From JAWKOK01 sp963698255 (GTDB lineage: Bacteria > Chloroflexota > Anaerolineae > Caldilineales > Caldilineaceae): a DNA stretch of 64,000 bases. The position numbers and the translations under genes were made by a program. Positions within the stretch are counted from its first letter, which is position 1. Every line of letters starts with the position of its first letter. Location of the stretch: the NCBI GenBank assembly GCA_963698255.1, contig CAVOQD010000004.1, positions 197,959 through 261,958 of the forward strand. Reading direction: 5' to 3'. The notes beneath the pieces were generated by a model. It was given only the letters and a program-made list of their open reading frames with translations, did no database searches and was not told where the DNA came from. Below are positions 20,398-28,734 of this stretch, piece by piece.

Positions 20398-21853
20398 ATG
20401 CAAGTCGTCTATCCGAGTTGTGCAGGGCTGGATGTACACAAGAAGAGCGTCGTGGCTTGTCGGATGGCCCGGCGAGGCAATCGCCCTGGGAAGGAGATCA
20501 AGACTTTTGCCACAACGACGCAGGCATTGCTGGCGTTGAGCGATTGGCTGCAAGAATGGCGTGTAACCCATGTGGCCATGGAGAGTACAGGCGACTACTG
20601 GCGTCCGATCTACAATGTACTGGAAGGAGACTTTGAGTTGTTGTTGGTCAATGCGCGGCATGTGAAGCAGGTGCCAGGACGCAAGACCGATGTTAAGGAT
20701 GCTGAGAGGCTGAATAGTCAAACAGCCTCTTGCCTGCCTTTTCCTGTCTGGGGCTCGAAAAACGGCGCTGCGCGTCGCTGCGGCTACCAGAGAGAATGGT
20801 TTGGTGAATAGTCAAACAGCCTCTGAGTGGTTGGCCGATTTGCTCAAACATGGTCTGCTGAAGGCGAGCTACGTGCCGGAGAAGTCGCAACGAGCATTGC
20901 GTGACTTGACACGCTATCGTACGAAGGTCGTGCAGCAGCGGTCGCAAGTGGTCGATCGGCTGCAAAAGGTGCTTGAGGATGCCAACATCAAGTTGAGTTC
21001 GGTTGCGAGCGATGTGTTGGGTGTTTCGGGCCGTGCCATGCTGAGTGACCTGATTGCAGGTGAGACGGATGGTGCGGTATTGGCGCAGATGGCTCGGGGT
21101 CGCCTGAAGCAGAAGGAAGCAGCCCTGGAAGAAGCGTTGACCGGCATGATGAGCGAACACCATCGTTTTCTGTTGACACAACAGCTGGCGCTCTTCGACT
21201 TCCTCAGTCGACAGATCGAGGAATTGGACCAACAGATTGCGGTTCAACTCGCCACCATGGATGAGGCGAAGGGACCACCGGCTTCTCCATCGCAGCCAGA
21301 GGATGGTCAGAATGCGCCACAAGCGGAGATGGCACAAGAGTTGACGCCCCTCTCCTATTCGGAGGCGATCGAGTTGCTGGATACCATCCCCGGGGTCGAT
21401 AGAACGACGGCACAAGTCTTGGTCGCAGAGATCGGTGTAGACATGAGCCGATTTCCGACGCATAAGCATTTGGCGGCTTGGGGCGGTGTTGCGCCAGGGC
21501 ATAATGAAAGTGCAGGCAAACGCAGATCGAGCAAGAGCCGACGGGGTAATCGCAATTTGCGTTCTGCGCTGAGCCAAGCGGCTTGGGCCGCCTCGCATAC
21601 CCAAGAGACCTACTTGCGGGCTCAGTTCCAACGCTTGGCGGCTCGTCGTGGTAAAAAACGAGCCATTATCGCAGTCGGCCATTCGATTCTGGTGATTGCC
21701 TATCATATGTTGTGCAAACATGAACCCTACCAAGAAATGGGGCATGACTTTTTCGACCAACGTCAACGAGACTCGACTGTGCGTCATCTTCTCCGTCGCC
21801 TCGAAAAACTAGGGGTTGAGGTCACGGAAGTCGCAGCGACAGTCGCAGCCTGA
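20398..21853 (+). pseudogene. IS110 family transposase (DEDD recombinase), interrupted
   Basis: The start ATG at 20398 follows GGAGGTG. The RuvC-like part has AGLDVHKKSVVA (Asp), AMESTGDYW (Glu) and GRKTDVKDAE (two Asp). The C-terminal transposase_20 part contains LDTIPGVDRTTAQVL and the catalytic-Ser region GHNESAGKRRSSKS. After DAE the frame runs into foreign sequence and a stop at 20809-20811. Translation resumes as EWLADLLKHG from 20825. Removing 20707-20822 plus one copy of the 5 bp CTGAG duplication restores an uninterrupted protein of about 445 aa. The split is caused by insertion and is not a programmed frameshift. Confidence 0.88.
20707..20822. repeat. 116 bp insertion in the transposase with a 5 bp target duplication
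   Basis: The insert is bordered by CTGAG at 20702-20706 and again at 20823-20827, and uninterrupted IS110 transposases read straight through this point. Its two ends carry near-identical direct copies containing GAATAGTCAAACAGCCT (20712-20728 and 20806-20822). The first copy is itself an AGGCTG...CAGCCT hairpin. It has no coding capacity and looks like a very small non-autonomous element. Confidence 0.7.
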
Positions 21854-22143
21854 AAGGAGAGCGGCTTCTGACATACACGTTGACAACCTGTTGCACTAAC
21901 CCGAACGCCTTCTTTGCACAGATGGCGACAATACCTTATTGCCATTATCACTCATTCATCAACAGCTATTTTCAGAGCAGCAGATGGACATAGATAAAGA
22001 AGTGATATTCGCAGATATATTCAGTCGCACGATGATCCCTAGAACTATCTGTGTCCCATCGTTTTTCATCTGTGTGAATCTGTGAAATCCGTGGTTGTTT
22101 GTCCTTTTTGCAGTAGAGCCATCTGTGGCAAGTCTTTCGTTCT

Positions 22144-22431
22144 CTATTGACAAAGCGCTGCCACAATCTCATCCCACTCCTCGCCCAGCGTGGCCTGCGA
22201 GTGGGGGCGTCCGGCCTTGCGATACCAGTACCCGGCGTTGAACTCATCGCCTTCGACGCGGTGGAGGTAGGCATGAACCCATGCGCCGGTTGCGTCGTCC
22301 TGCTCTTGGGCTTTGGCATGGGCCTCGTCCCAGTTGCCGTTGGCGTCGTACCACATGGCTTGCAGAGCCAGGCTCGTGCCCGCCGGCGGTCTTTCGTCTT
22401 GCAGGGTTGATCTGAACTCGTCAGGTGTCAT
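22144..22431 (-). CDS. Conserved small protein of unknown function
   Basis: Soluble 95 aa protein without signal or membrane segment. The start MTPDEFRSTL at 22431 is set by AGGAG nine bases upstream, and a longer frame to 22518 lacks this. It is acidic and aromatic-rich (ALQAMWYDANGNWDEAH, AWVHAYLHRVEGDE). I recognise it as a conserved bacterial hypothetical but know no function. A decayed relative lies at 23440-23767, so the family has duplicated locally. Confidence 0.7.
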   Translation of the reverse strand: MTPDEFRSTLQDERPPAGTSLALQAMWYDANGNWDEAHAKAQEQDDATGAWVHAYLHRVEGDEFNAGYWYRKAGRPHSQATLGEEWDEIVAALCQ

Positions 22432-22595
22432 CGATTTCTCTCCTGTCTTTTTCTCGCTTCCCGTTGCACGACCAAGTGTCCGGTCAACGATCGTGTAGGG
22501 TCGCACCAACGAAGTCATGGTTGATGAATGGGCAAACGGTATGACGCATTCAGCGAAGAATCTCGCCTTTCACCCAATCATGAACACTGAATCCA

Positions 22596-23408
22596 TCAAT
22601 TGGCGCTTTTCAGATTCGCTTCCAAGAAAGCCAACGTCTGTTGCCATGCATCTCCCGGCGTACCAGGCTGGTCGTAGTTTTCTTCATCGAGAAAACCATG
22701 ACCAACGCCGGAATATATTGTGATCTCATTTGGCACATTCAGACTATTGAGCGCAGCCTCGAATTCCAGGACATCTTCGGGAAAAATCTGCTGATCTTCT
22801 TCTGCAAAAATGCCCAGCACTGGCTGTCCATCGGTCAATGGACGCAGCAACTCCGGGTCAGTCACAACAGCTCCATAGTACATGATGGTGACGGCCAAAT
22901 TTTCCGACTGGCGCAAGCCAAGTTGGAGTGAATGGCCGCCGCCGAAGCAGAATCCCATCGTCGCCACTTTGCTGGGGTCAGTGCTCTCTAGTTCACGCAG
23001 AAAGGCAAGCCCCGCGTCCAGATCGCTTGTGATCTGAGCTTCTGGCGTTGTCGTCACGAGCCAGATCGCGCGCGGAATCGACTCTGTGACATTGCCACGA
23101 TAGGCGTCTGCGGCCAGCACGACATATCCTTGCTCAGCCAACGCATCGGCCAAGACCGTGATACCCTCATTGAGTCCCCACCATTCGTGAATTAGCACGA
23201 TCGCTGGATGTGGGCCGGGTGTGTCCGGCTCAGCCAGATAGCCAATCAACGTGTTTCCAGCCTCGTCCGTGAAGGTAACATTGGCAATCTCTGCGCTGGA
23301 GTCAGACGTAACTGAATCATAGACGATGAAGCCGGCGAAGACCACGACAAGTGCGAAAACCGCAGCAACAAGGCCGAGCAGTATGCGCTTAAGCCACTTC
23401 CAAATCAT
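22596..23408 (-). CDS. Dienelactone hydrolase family protein, membrane-anchored
   Basis: Alpha/beta hydrolase of 270 aa. One N-terminal helix (residues 9-31) anchors it to the membrane or acts as an uncleaved signal, placing the enzyme outside the cytoplasm. The strand-turn HEWWGLNEG is typical for dienelactone hydrolases. The nucleophile elbow GFCFGGG has the family Cys, with Asp in FAEEDQ and His in GVGHGF completing the triad. The start at 23408 follows AGAGGT. It is intact and sits between two decayed loci. Confidence 0.88.
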   Translation of the reverse strand: MIWKWLKRILLGLVAAVFALVVVFAGFIVYDSVTSDSSAEIANVTFTDEAGNTLIGYLAEPDTPGPHPAIVLIHEWWGLNEGITVLADALAEQGYVVLAADAYRGNVTESIPRAIWLVTTTPEAQITSDLDAGLAFLRELESTDPSKVATMGFCFGGGHSLQLGLRQSENLAVTIMYYGAVVTDPELLRPLTDGQPVLGIFAEEDQQIFPEDVLEFEAALNSLNVPNEITIYSGVGHGFLDEENYDQPGTPGDAWQQTLAFLEANLKSAN

Positions 23409-23439
23409 AGTTTACCTCTGTTTCGATGTGAATCTTATC

Positions 23440-23767
23440 CTACGCCTCGGCCAGCATGGTTTGCGAATGGGGACGCCCGGCTTTTCGCTGCTAAACTCAT
23501 GTCAGAATGAAAACAGTGGTTTGGGCGTCCGGTTGCGTTGACGGCAACAAACTGTCATTCCGAAGCGCAGCGAGGAATCTCTAGGTTGACCACGCTGAGA
23601 TTCCTCCCTCCGGTCGGAATAACAGTCGGCGTCATAATTTCAAAACTCCCGATCTCATATTGACTTGAGTTTAGTAGCCAGCGTTGAACTCGTCGCTCTC
23701 GACGCGATGGAAGTAGGCGTAGACCCAGGCGCTGTTGGCGTCGTTGCATTGTTATTCGAGCCCCTGC
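23440..23767 (-). pseudogene. Remnant of a second copy of the 22144-22431 family, split by an element
   Basis: On the minus strand, the piece at 23675-23765 encodes SAWVYAYFHRVESDEFNAG, close to AWVHAYLHRVEGDEFNAG of the intact gene. The piece at 23447-23491 encodes QRKAGRPHSQTMLAEA, close to YRKAGRPHSQATLGEE. The two are parted by a 183 bp inverted-repeat element (23492-23674). The 5' end of the gene is missing, where it meets the hydrolase remnant at 23752. Confidence 0.75.
23492..23674. repeat. 183 bp element with 13 bp terminal inverted repeats
   Basis: The ends CTAAACTCATGTC (23492-23504) and GACTTGAGTTTAG (23662-23674) match as inverted repeats in 12 of 13 positions. Inside lies a second dyad, ACTGTCATTCCGA (23551-23563) against TCGGAATAACAGT (23614-23626), with nested GAGGAATCTC/GAGATTCCTC arms. 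There is no coding capacity. It interrupts a gene remnant in a way that marks it as inserted DNA. Confidence 0.7.
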
Positions 23768-23955
23768 AGGAAGGCCTGGACGTTTTGCATATACTCAAGG
23801 TCAACTGCGGTTTGTAGCCAACACGAACTGTCATCAGAAAAACCGTGGGCCAAAACGAGGGGCGGTTTCTGACCATCGCCCGTGCGGACATAGTGCAGGC
23901 TGGCTCCATTGATGGTCAGGTCGTTCTTCGTCCAATGGGATGGAAGCATGGTCAC
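23752..23955 (-). pseudogene. Alpha/beta hydrolase remnant (ends joined by internal deletion)
   Basis: A 67 aa frame starts MTMLPSHWTKNDLTING and contains the oxyanion-strand region LVLAHGFSDDSSCWLQ of an alpha/beta hydrolase. It then jumps from AVDLEYM to VQAFLQGLE and stops, which resembles the normal C-terminus of such enzymes. The core with the nucleophile and the His is gone, so the protein cannot be active. Confidence 0.65.
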
Positions 23956-23965
23956 TCTCCTCTTT

Positions 23966-24088
23966 CAGTAGTTCACGATTTCAGAGCAATTGTCATTCCG
24001 ACAGAGCGAAGCGACGAGGAATCTCGACTGTGCGAACCTGAGATTCCTCTTCCCTCCGGTCATCGGAATGACAATTCGTGAACTACTG
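23966..24088. repeat. Inverted-repeat element, second copy of the TGTCATTCCGA family
   Basis: Outer arms CAGTAGTTCACGA (23966-23978) and TCGTGAACTACTG (24076-24088) are perfect. Inner arms ATTGTCATTCCGA (23989-24001) and TCGGAATGACAAT (24063-24075) match the dyad inside 23492-23674. GAGGAATCTC and GAGATTCCTC form the centre. The right arm reaches to 5 bp from the stop of the next gene (24093). Confidence 0.75.
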
Positions 24089-24092
24089 TATT

Positions 24093-24770
24093 TCAGAAAC
24101 TTAGTAAACGCACAATCTGCTCTGCGAATTCATCTACCGACTCTCTTGCATCTCTTGAGCAGATCGAGATATTGTTCTCCTGGCATTCGGTTAGGATCTC
24201 GGATGTGATTCGGCTATCGAATTCTAGGAATTTGCGCCACGCTTCCTCTGGCTTCGGCAATTGATAAATTGCCTCCTTCATAGAATTTCGTTCAGCGGTT
24301 TCCCAAATTTCGGCACTTCTCCGTTCCGGTATTGCCAGACATACAATCTGGCGAGTAGGGATCACTTGCGCAAGGAGAGCCGGGTGCCAGATTCCTCCAT
24401 CAATCAACATGCTAGAGTCGGAGTCGGTGGCCTCAAGATCTTCACTGAGTAGATCCAAATATTCAGGTAGTGCCGCTTGGTTAAAACGATTGAACTCAGT
24501 CCAAGTCATCCCGAGTAACCATCCCAGTCCATCTTGAGCCGTTGACCACGTCTTGTTCACTGGATGCCGCTCTTGCGTAAATCGACTATGATAAGAGCCA
24601 TAGATATGGGCATCCATATCATAGACAGGAATATCGAATCTGGCTGAGAGGGCTTGGCAGATTGTTGTCTTGCCAGAGCCGGCTCCACCGATAACCCAAT
24701 ATAACCTGTCTCGCTTGAACAGGGCTGTGTGAGATTGTCTGAGCAAATCACTATCAATGATAAATTGCAT
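24093..24770 (-). CDS. P-loop NTPase, nucleotide/shikimate kinase-like
   Basis: Soluble protein of 225 aa. The Walker A motif GGAGSGKTT is near residues 28-36, after a short N-terminal helix. The next strand-loop PVYDMDAHIYGSYHSRF is placed like the substrate region of small-molecule kinases. Further conserved features are weak (MLIDGGIWHPALL, ERRSAEIWETAERN). I cannot name the substrate. It is complete, lies between repeat elements and the glucarate-dehydratase-like gene, and its lower GC suggests a different history from its neighbours. Confidence 0.65.
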   Translation of the reverse strand: MQFIIDSDLLRQSHTALFKRDRLYWVIGGAGSGKTTICQALSARFDIPVYDMDAHIYGSYHSRFTQERHPVNKTWSTAQDGLGWLLGMTWTEFNRFNQAALPEYLDLLSEDLEATDSDSSMLIDGGIWHPALLAQVIPTRQIVCLAIPERRSAEIWETAERNSMKEAIYQLPKPEEAWRKFLEFDSRITSEILTECQENNISICSRDARESVDEFAEQIVRLLSF

Positions 24771-24977
24771 TGGAACTTGTCAGGATGTCATGGCCGAACT
24801 GACGCAATTCGTCCACAACGAGGCGGGGGATATTCTCGTCTGTCTATAATTTGGCCACGGGTTAGCTCATTCATTTCATGCTCATCGATCTGGCGATCTA
24901 TTTTCACCCGATCGTCAAGATAGCACGTTACGCCTTCGTCATGAGTGTATCACCGTCGCCAAGGGGAACGCAACGCC

Positions 24978-26266
24978 CTACCAGCGCATCGCCTCAAACT
25001 TCCAACCCGGAATGACCTTCTGCATCTCGATTTCGTCGTTGCGCTCAGTCAGACCACACTGGTTGTAGGTCTCGTGCAACCTGGCCAGCGCCTCCCGATC
25101 CAGCTCGACGCCCAGCCCCGGCTCGTTGCGGAATGACGACGCAGCCGCCGTCAAACTGGATGCGACCGCCCACGATCACCTCTTCGCTCTGCCACGGATA
25201 GTGGGTGTCGCAGGCATAGGTCAGGTTGGGCGTGGCCGCGGCCAGATGGGCCATGGCCATCAGCGAGATGCCCACATGGCTGTTGGAGTGCATGGAGACG
25301 CCGCGGTCAAAGGTCTTGCAGATGCGCGACAACTGGATCGACGAGCGCAGCCCGCCCCAGAAATGGTGATCGCTGAGGATGATCTGCTCGGAGCCCAGCG
25401 CGACACTGCCGGGGATGTCCTCGAACGAGGTGGTGCACATGTTGGTCGCCATGGGAATGTCGACGGCCTGGGCCACCTGGGCCATGGCTTCCTGGCCGCG
25501 AACCGGGTCCTCGTAGTATTCGAGCATGCCTTCCATGTCCTTGCCGCAGCGAATCGCCGTCTCCACCGACCAGATGGCGTTGGGATCGAGGCGCAGCGGC
25601 GTCTCTGGGCCGAAGTAACTCATACATGGCAATCATGGCGGCCACTTCCTCGTCGGGCGGCATGGCGCCGCCTTTGAGCTTGATCGACTCGAAGCCGAAC
25701 TCATCACACATGGCCTTGCGCCTGGGCCACGACGCCTTCCGGATCGAGCGCGGCGGCCTGGCGTGCTGCGGCCCAGCCGGTGGCGTCGGGATCGGTGCTC
25801 GAAGCCAAGCATGCCGCCGGCGCCCTCGTATTTGTAGAAGAGATAGGCCGAGAAGGGTACCCGGTCGCGCGACACGTCCGCCGAGCAGATCGACGACGGG
25901 TCGGCCGGTGGCCTTGCCCATGAGATCGAAGCAGGCGACTTCGATGGCGCTGTAGACATGGACCATGCGGCGCTTGTCCCAGGGCGACTCGCCACGGTTT
26001 TCGCTCTCCTGGCCAAAGCGGTCCTGCAAGCCCTGCTGAATGGCGTTCAGTTGGAACGGATCCTGGCCGATGACGACTTCGCGTGCAGCCTCCAGCGCCG
26101 CCCGCGTCGCCTCGCTGCCGGGCACCTCGCCCAGGCCATAGATGCCGTCGTCTGTGACCAGCTCGACGATGATACGCAGCGCGTAGGGCGCATGCAGGCC
26201 CGCTGCATTGAGCAGCGGCGGATCGGTGATGGCGATGGGGGTGATGTGCATTTCGGTGATCTTCAT
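24978..26266 (-). CDS. Glucarate dehydratase-like enolase-superfamily enzyme (several frameshifts)
   Basis: About 428 aa when joined. The N-terminus MKITEMHITPIAITDPPLL and the C-terminal block SMHSNSHVGISLMAM with CDTHYPWQ are characteristic of the glucarate/tartrate dehydratase branch. Barrel features are FESIKLKGG (Lys pair), LRLDPNAIWS (Asp, Asn), EYYEDPV (Glu) and the late catalytic His in HSNSH. Frame changes occur near 25870, 25790, 25715, 25625 and 25135. In the last frame the protein ends WKFEAMRW with a stop at 24978. Such enzymes dehydrate D-glucarate or L-idarate to 5-keto-4-deoxyglucarate. The related-acid alternative cannot be excluded. Confidence 0.8.
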
Positions 26267-26428
26267 TTTGATTCCTCGAGTTTGGATCTTCAGGAATGAA
26301 TAAATTCACCGCGGATTTCGCGGATATTCCGGATTTTCGCGGATTGTCTTGAGATAGTCCGTGGGTATCTGTATTGGTCAAGATGATGGTGGAATCGCAA
26401 AGAGGGTCAATGCGACGAACACCCAATT

Positions 26429-27441
26429 TCAAGCGAGCGTTTCTCCCGTCTCAGTCAGTGAAATTTTGAGGTAGCGTAACGCCTTTTCACTCAGGCGATC
26501 TGCCAATTGCACTGGATCTTCCCCGTGATAGTGGAACTTGTCCACCGGCAACAGTGCCGTGCCCGCCGCAGCTTCCCCGACCCTCGATGATGGCTTGAAT
26601 GAGTTGCCCCGCCTGCCCGTCTCGGCTACGGGTTCGGACCGACAAGATCAATATGTTCTCATACACACCCATACAGATTACCCATTTGGCTCTTTCCAAC
26701 CGTAAAAAAAGATCGGCCATTTCCGCAGTCAAATCCGGATAATCCATCAGATCCAGGTAGGAAATGACCACATGGTCGAAGATTCGTGCTCGCCGTAGCG
26801 CGGTGTCGAAACTTCTGAAATAGTTGGCCGGGACCTGGGCATGCTCGATTTTCGCCAGCGCCGCAACATCGATCCGGGATTGAAGATAGTAGTAGGCTTT
26901 CGTATCGGTCGGATTGGCGTTTCTGCCCAAACCCATTGTCGTGGTCTTGATGCCGTAGAACAGCGCTGTTGCCAAGGGAGGAGAAGGCTCCAATTCGGCT
27001 GCCTGAAGATACTCCACCAGAATCGTGGACGTTGCACCCAATTCGGGACGAATATCAGCAAAATTGGCGACGGTTTCCGGCAGTTGCAGATCATGGTGAT
27101 CGATTACGATGACGACGCCGGCATGTGGGCGGCAACGTGACGTTTCCCGCACTGGGTTGCGTATCGACCAGCGCCACAGGGGCCAATTCCGGCCAATCCA
27201 AGCTCGCCATCGGCTGGAGTGGAGGGTCAAGATAGCGTACCAAAGCCCTGTTCTCAGCCCGACCAATGATGCCGTGATAGGCGAAAAGACTCTTGACACC
27301 TGCTATTTCACCCAGCAGATGACCCAAGGCTAACATACTGGCAATCGAATCCGGATCAGGGTTATTGTGAGGTAGGATGAGGATGGTTGAACTGTTGGTC
27401 ACGGCCTCTAAGAGTGCGGACAGGCGTTCTTGGGACCGCAT
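26429..27441 (-). CDS. DHH family phosphoesterase, copy 1 (two frameshifts)
   Basis: Member of the NrnA-like DHH/DHHA1 family, about 335 aa, which cleaves short oligonucleotides or pAp using Mn2+. The N-terminus has ILPHNNPDPDSIAS (first metal site) and ALVDTQPSAGN. After a frame change near 27115 (an extra A between PP and HAG) comes IVIDHHD, the name-giving motif, then GATSTILVEYLQ. A second change near 26575 leads to the DHHA1-like end KFHYHGEDPVQLADRLSEKA, stopping at 26429. It follows its paralogue at 27469 by 27 bp, so the two form a tandem pair. Confidence 0.82.
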
Positions 27442-27468
27442 AGTTGCTCCTTACCTGTGTCGTGCGCT

Positions 27469-28479
27469 TCAAATGAGCGGCTTACCCTCTACCTCGGGGG
27501 CCACATTGAGAAATTGTAGGGCTCTCAGGCTGAGGCGTTGGGCGACCAGTGCAGGATCTTGGCCTCTCAAGACAACCTGCCCGCCGGCCATCATGTCATG
27601 TCCGCCTGCCACGCCTTCTTCTCCGACGGTCGCTTGCGCCAGAAGCCCGGCTTCAGCCCGCCACTGCCGGGTTCGTATGGATAGGTTCAACACATCGTCA
27701 TATACGCCCAAACAGACTACCCATTGAGATCCTTCCAGACGTAGCAGGAAGTCAGCCGTTTCCGCGGTCATGTCCGGGTATCGCGTCTGGCCTATGTAAG
27801 CGACAACGACGCCATTGTAGGTACGCACCGCCTGCAGTGCGGCGCCAAAACTTCTGAAGTAGTCTATCGGAACCTGAGCATACTCAATCTCAGTCAAGAT
27901 CTCAACGTCAAGACGGGGTTGAAGGTAAAGATATGCGGCGACATCTTCTGGGCAAACATTGCTTCTTCCCAACCCCCTGGTGTCCGTCTTGATGCCATAA
28001 AACAGGGCCGTCGCCAGCAGTGACGTCGGTTCAAGACCGGCGGCCTGATAATACTGCGTCAGAATGGTTGATGTCGCGCCTACGTCGCTGCGCACATCGG
28101 CAAAGCCTGCCAGGTCTGTTGCTTTCAGTCGGGGATGATGGTCGATCACGATTGCAACGTCGGATCCGGCAGGCAGGGCGTTGTTGCCTGCGCCGGGCTG
28201 GGTGTCAACCAATGCGATGGGGATATCATCATTCAGGTTCAGATCAGCAATGGATTGGATTGGTTCGTCAAGAAAGCGGACCAGCGTCTTGTTCTCAGCC
28301 CGCCCGATGTTTCCCAGGTAGGCAATGTGTGCATCAACACCAAGTTGATCCGCCAAGAGATGGCGCAAGGCCACGGCACTGGCAATGGCATCCGGATCGG
28401 GATTGTTGTGAGATAGGATTCGAAGATCCTTTGTATTGCCCAACACATCAGACAACTGCTCAAGGCGTTCTCTAGACAT
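27469..28479 (-). CDS. DHH family phosphoesterase, copy 2
   Basis: Intact 336 aa copy. The start MSRERLEQLS at 28479 is preceded by AGGA, while a longer frame upstream has no such site. Metal motifs are HNNPDPDAIAS at residues 24-34, VDTQPGAGN and VIDHHPR. The C-terminal DHHA1 part contains the Gly-rich substrate loop GVAGGHDMMAGGQV. Identity with copy 1 is clear along the whole length. The likely role is nanoRNA/pAp turnover. No partner gene in the window explains why two copies are kept. Confidence 0.88.
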   Translation of the reverse strand: MSRERLEQLSDVLGNTKDLRILSHNNPDPDAIASAVALRHLLADQLGVDAHIAYLGNIGRAENKTLVRFLDEPIQSIADLNLNDDIPIALVDTQPGAGNNALPAGSDVAIVIDHHPRLKATDLAGFADVRSDVGATSTILTQYYQAAGLEPTSLLATALFYGIKTDTRGLGRSNVCPEDVAAYLYLQPRLDVEILTEIEYAQVPIDYFRSFGAALQAVRTYNGVVVAYIGQTRYPDMTAETADFLLRLEGSQWVVCLGVYDDVLNLSIRTRQWRAEAGLLAQATVGEEGVAGGHDMMAGGQVVLRGQDPALVAQRLSLRALQFLNVAPEVEGKPLI

Positions 28480-28734
28480 TGATAATCCTATGATCCATTG
28501 GTTAGGATGAATACACTCACATGCCAGTATCGGCCTGACGGTCAAACTTGTCAATATCGAGCCGTATTTACAGGGATACATGCGTCTGTCGATTACATGA
28601 GTCCACTGCAAGAACCACGAATTTCACAGATTTCACGAATTTTCTCAGCGGTGCAATTCGTACAATTCGTGTCATTCGTGGTTTTTGCAGCAGAGCCATA
28701 CATGATCCGCAAAGTCCGCGGTGAATAAGAGGTT
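28480..28734. repeat. Gap with ACCACGAATTTCACGAATT-type repeat
   Basis: The gap between the enolase-like gene and the DHH pair carries low-complexity inverted motifs. AACCACGAATTTCACAG begins at 28612 and is mirrored by GTCATTCGTGGTTTTTGCAG, which ends at 28691. CCGCGGTGAATAAG follows before 28735. Similar sequence occurs near 22040-22130 and 26305-26365. It is non-coding. Confidence 0.5.

Larger units (their letters stand above)
20170..21900 (+). mobile_element. IS110-type insertion sequence, broken
   Basis: The element holds one transposase gene (20398-21853) with non-coding ends and no terminal inverted repeats, as normal for IS110. The ends are proposed from an imperfect direct repeat: GACAACATGTTGGACACAAC at 20170-20189 and GACAACCTGTTGCACTAAC at 21882-21900. 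The boundaries are an inference. The copy is inactive because a 116 bp insertion splits the transposase. Confidence 0.6.

Noticed and set aside
20690..20830. Programmed frameshift in the IS110 transposase
   Set aside because: IS110 transposases are normally made from one frame, there is no slippery sequence, and a 5 bp duplication around 116 bp of foreign DNA explains the break.
20693..21787. 364-codon minus-strand open frame opposite the IS110 transposase
   Set aside because: The plus strand holds the complete C-terminal transposase. The antisense frame has no domain and crosses the 116 bp insertion.
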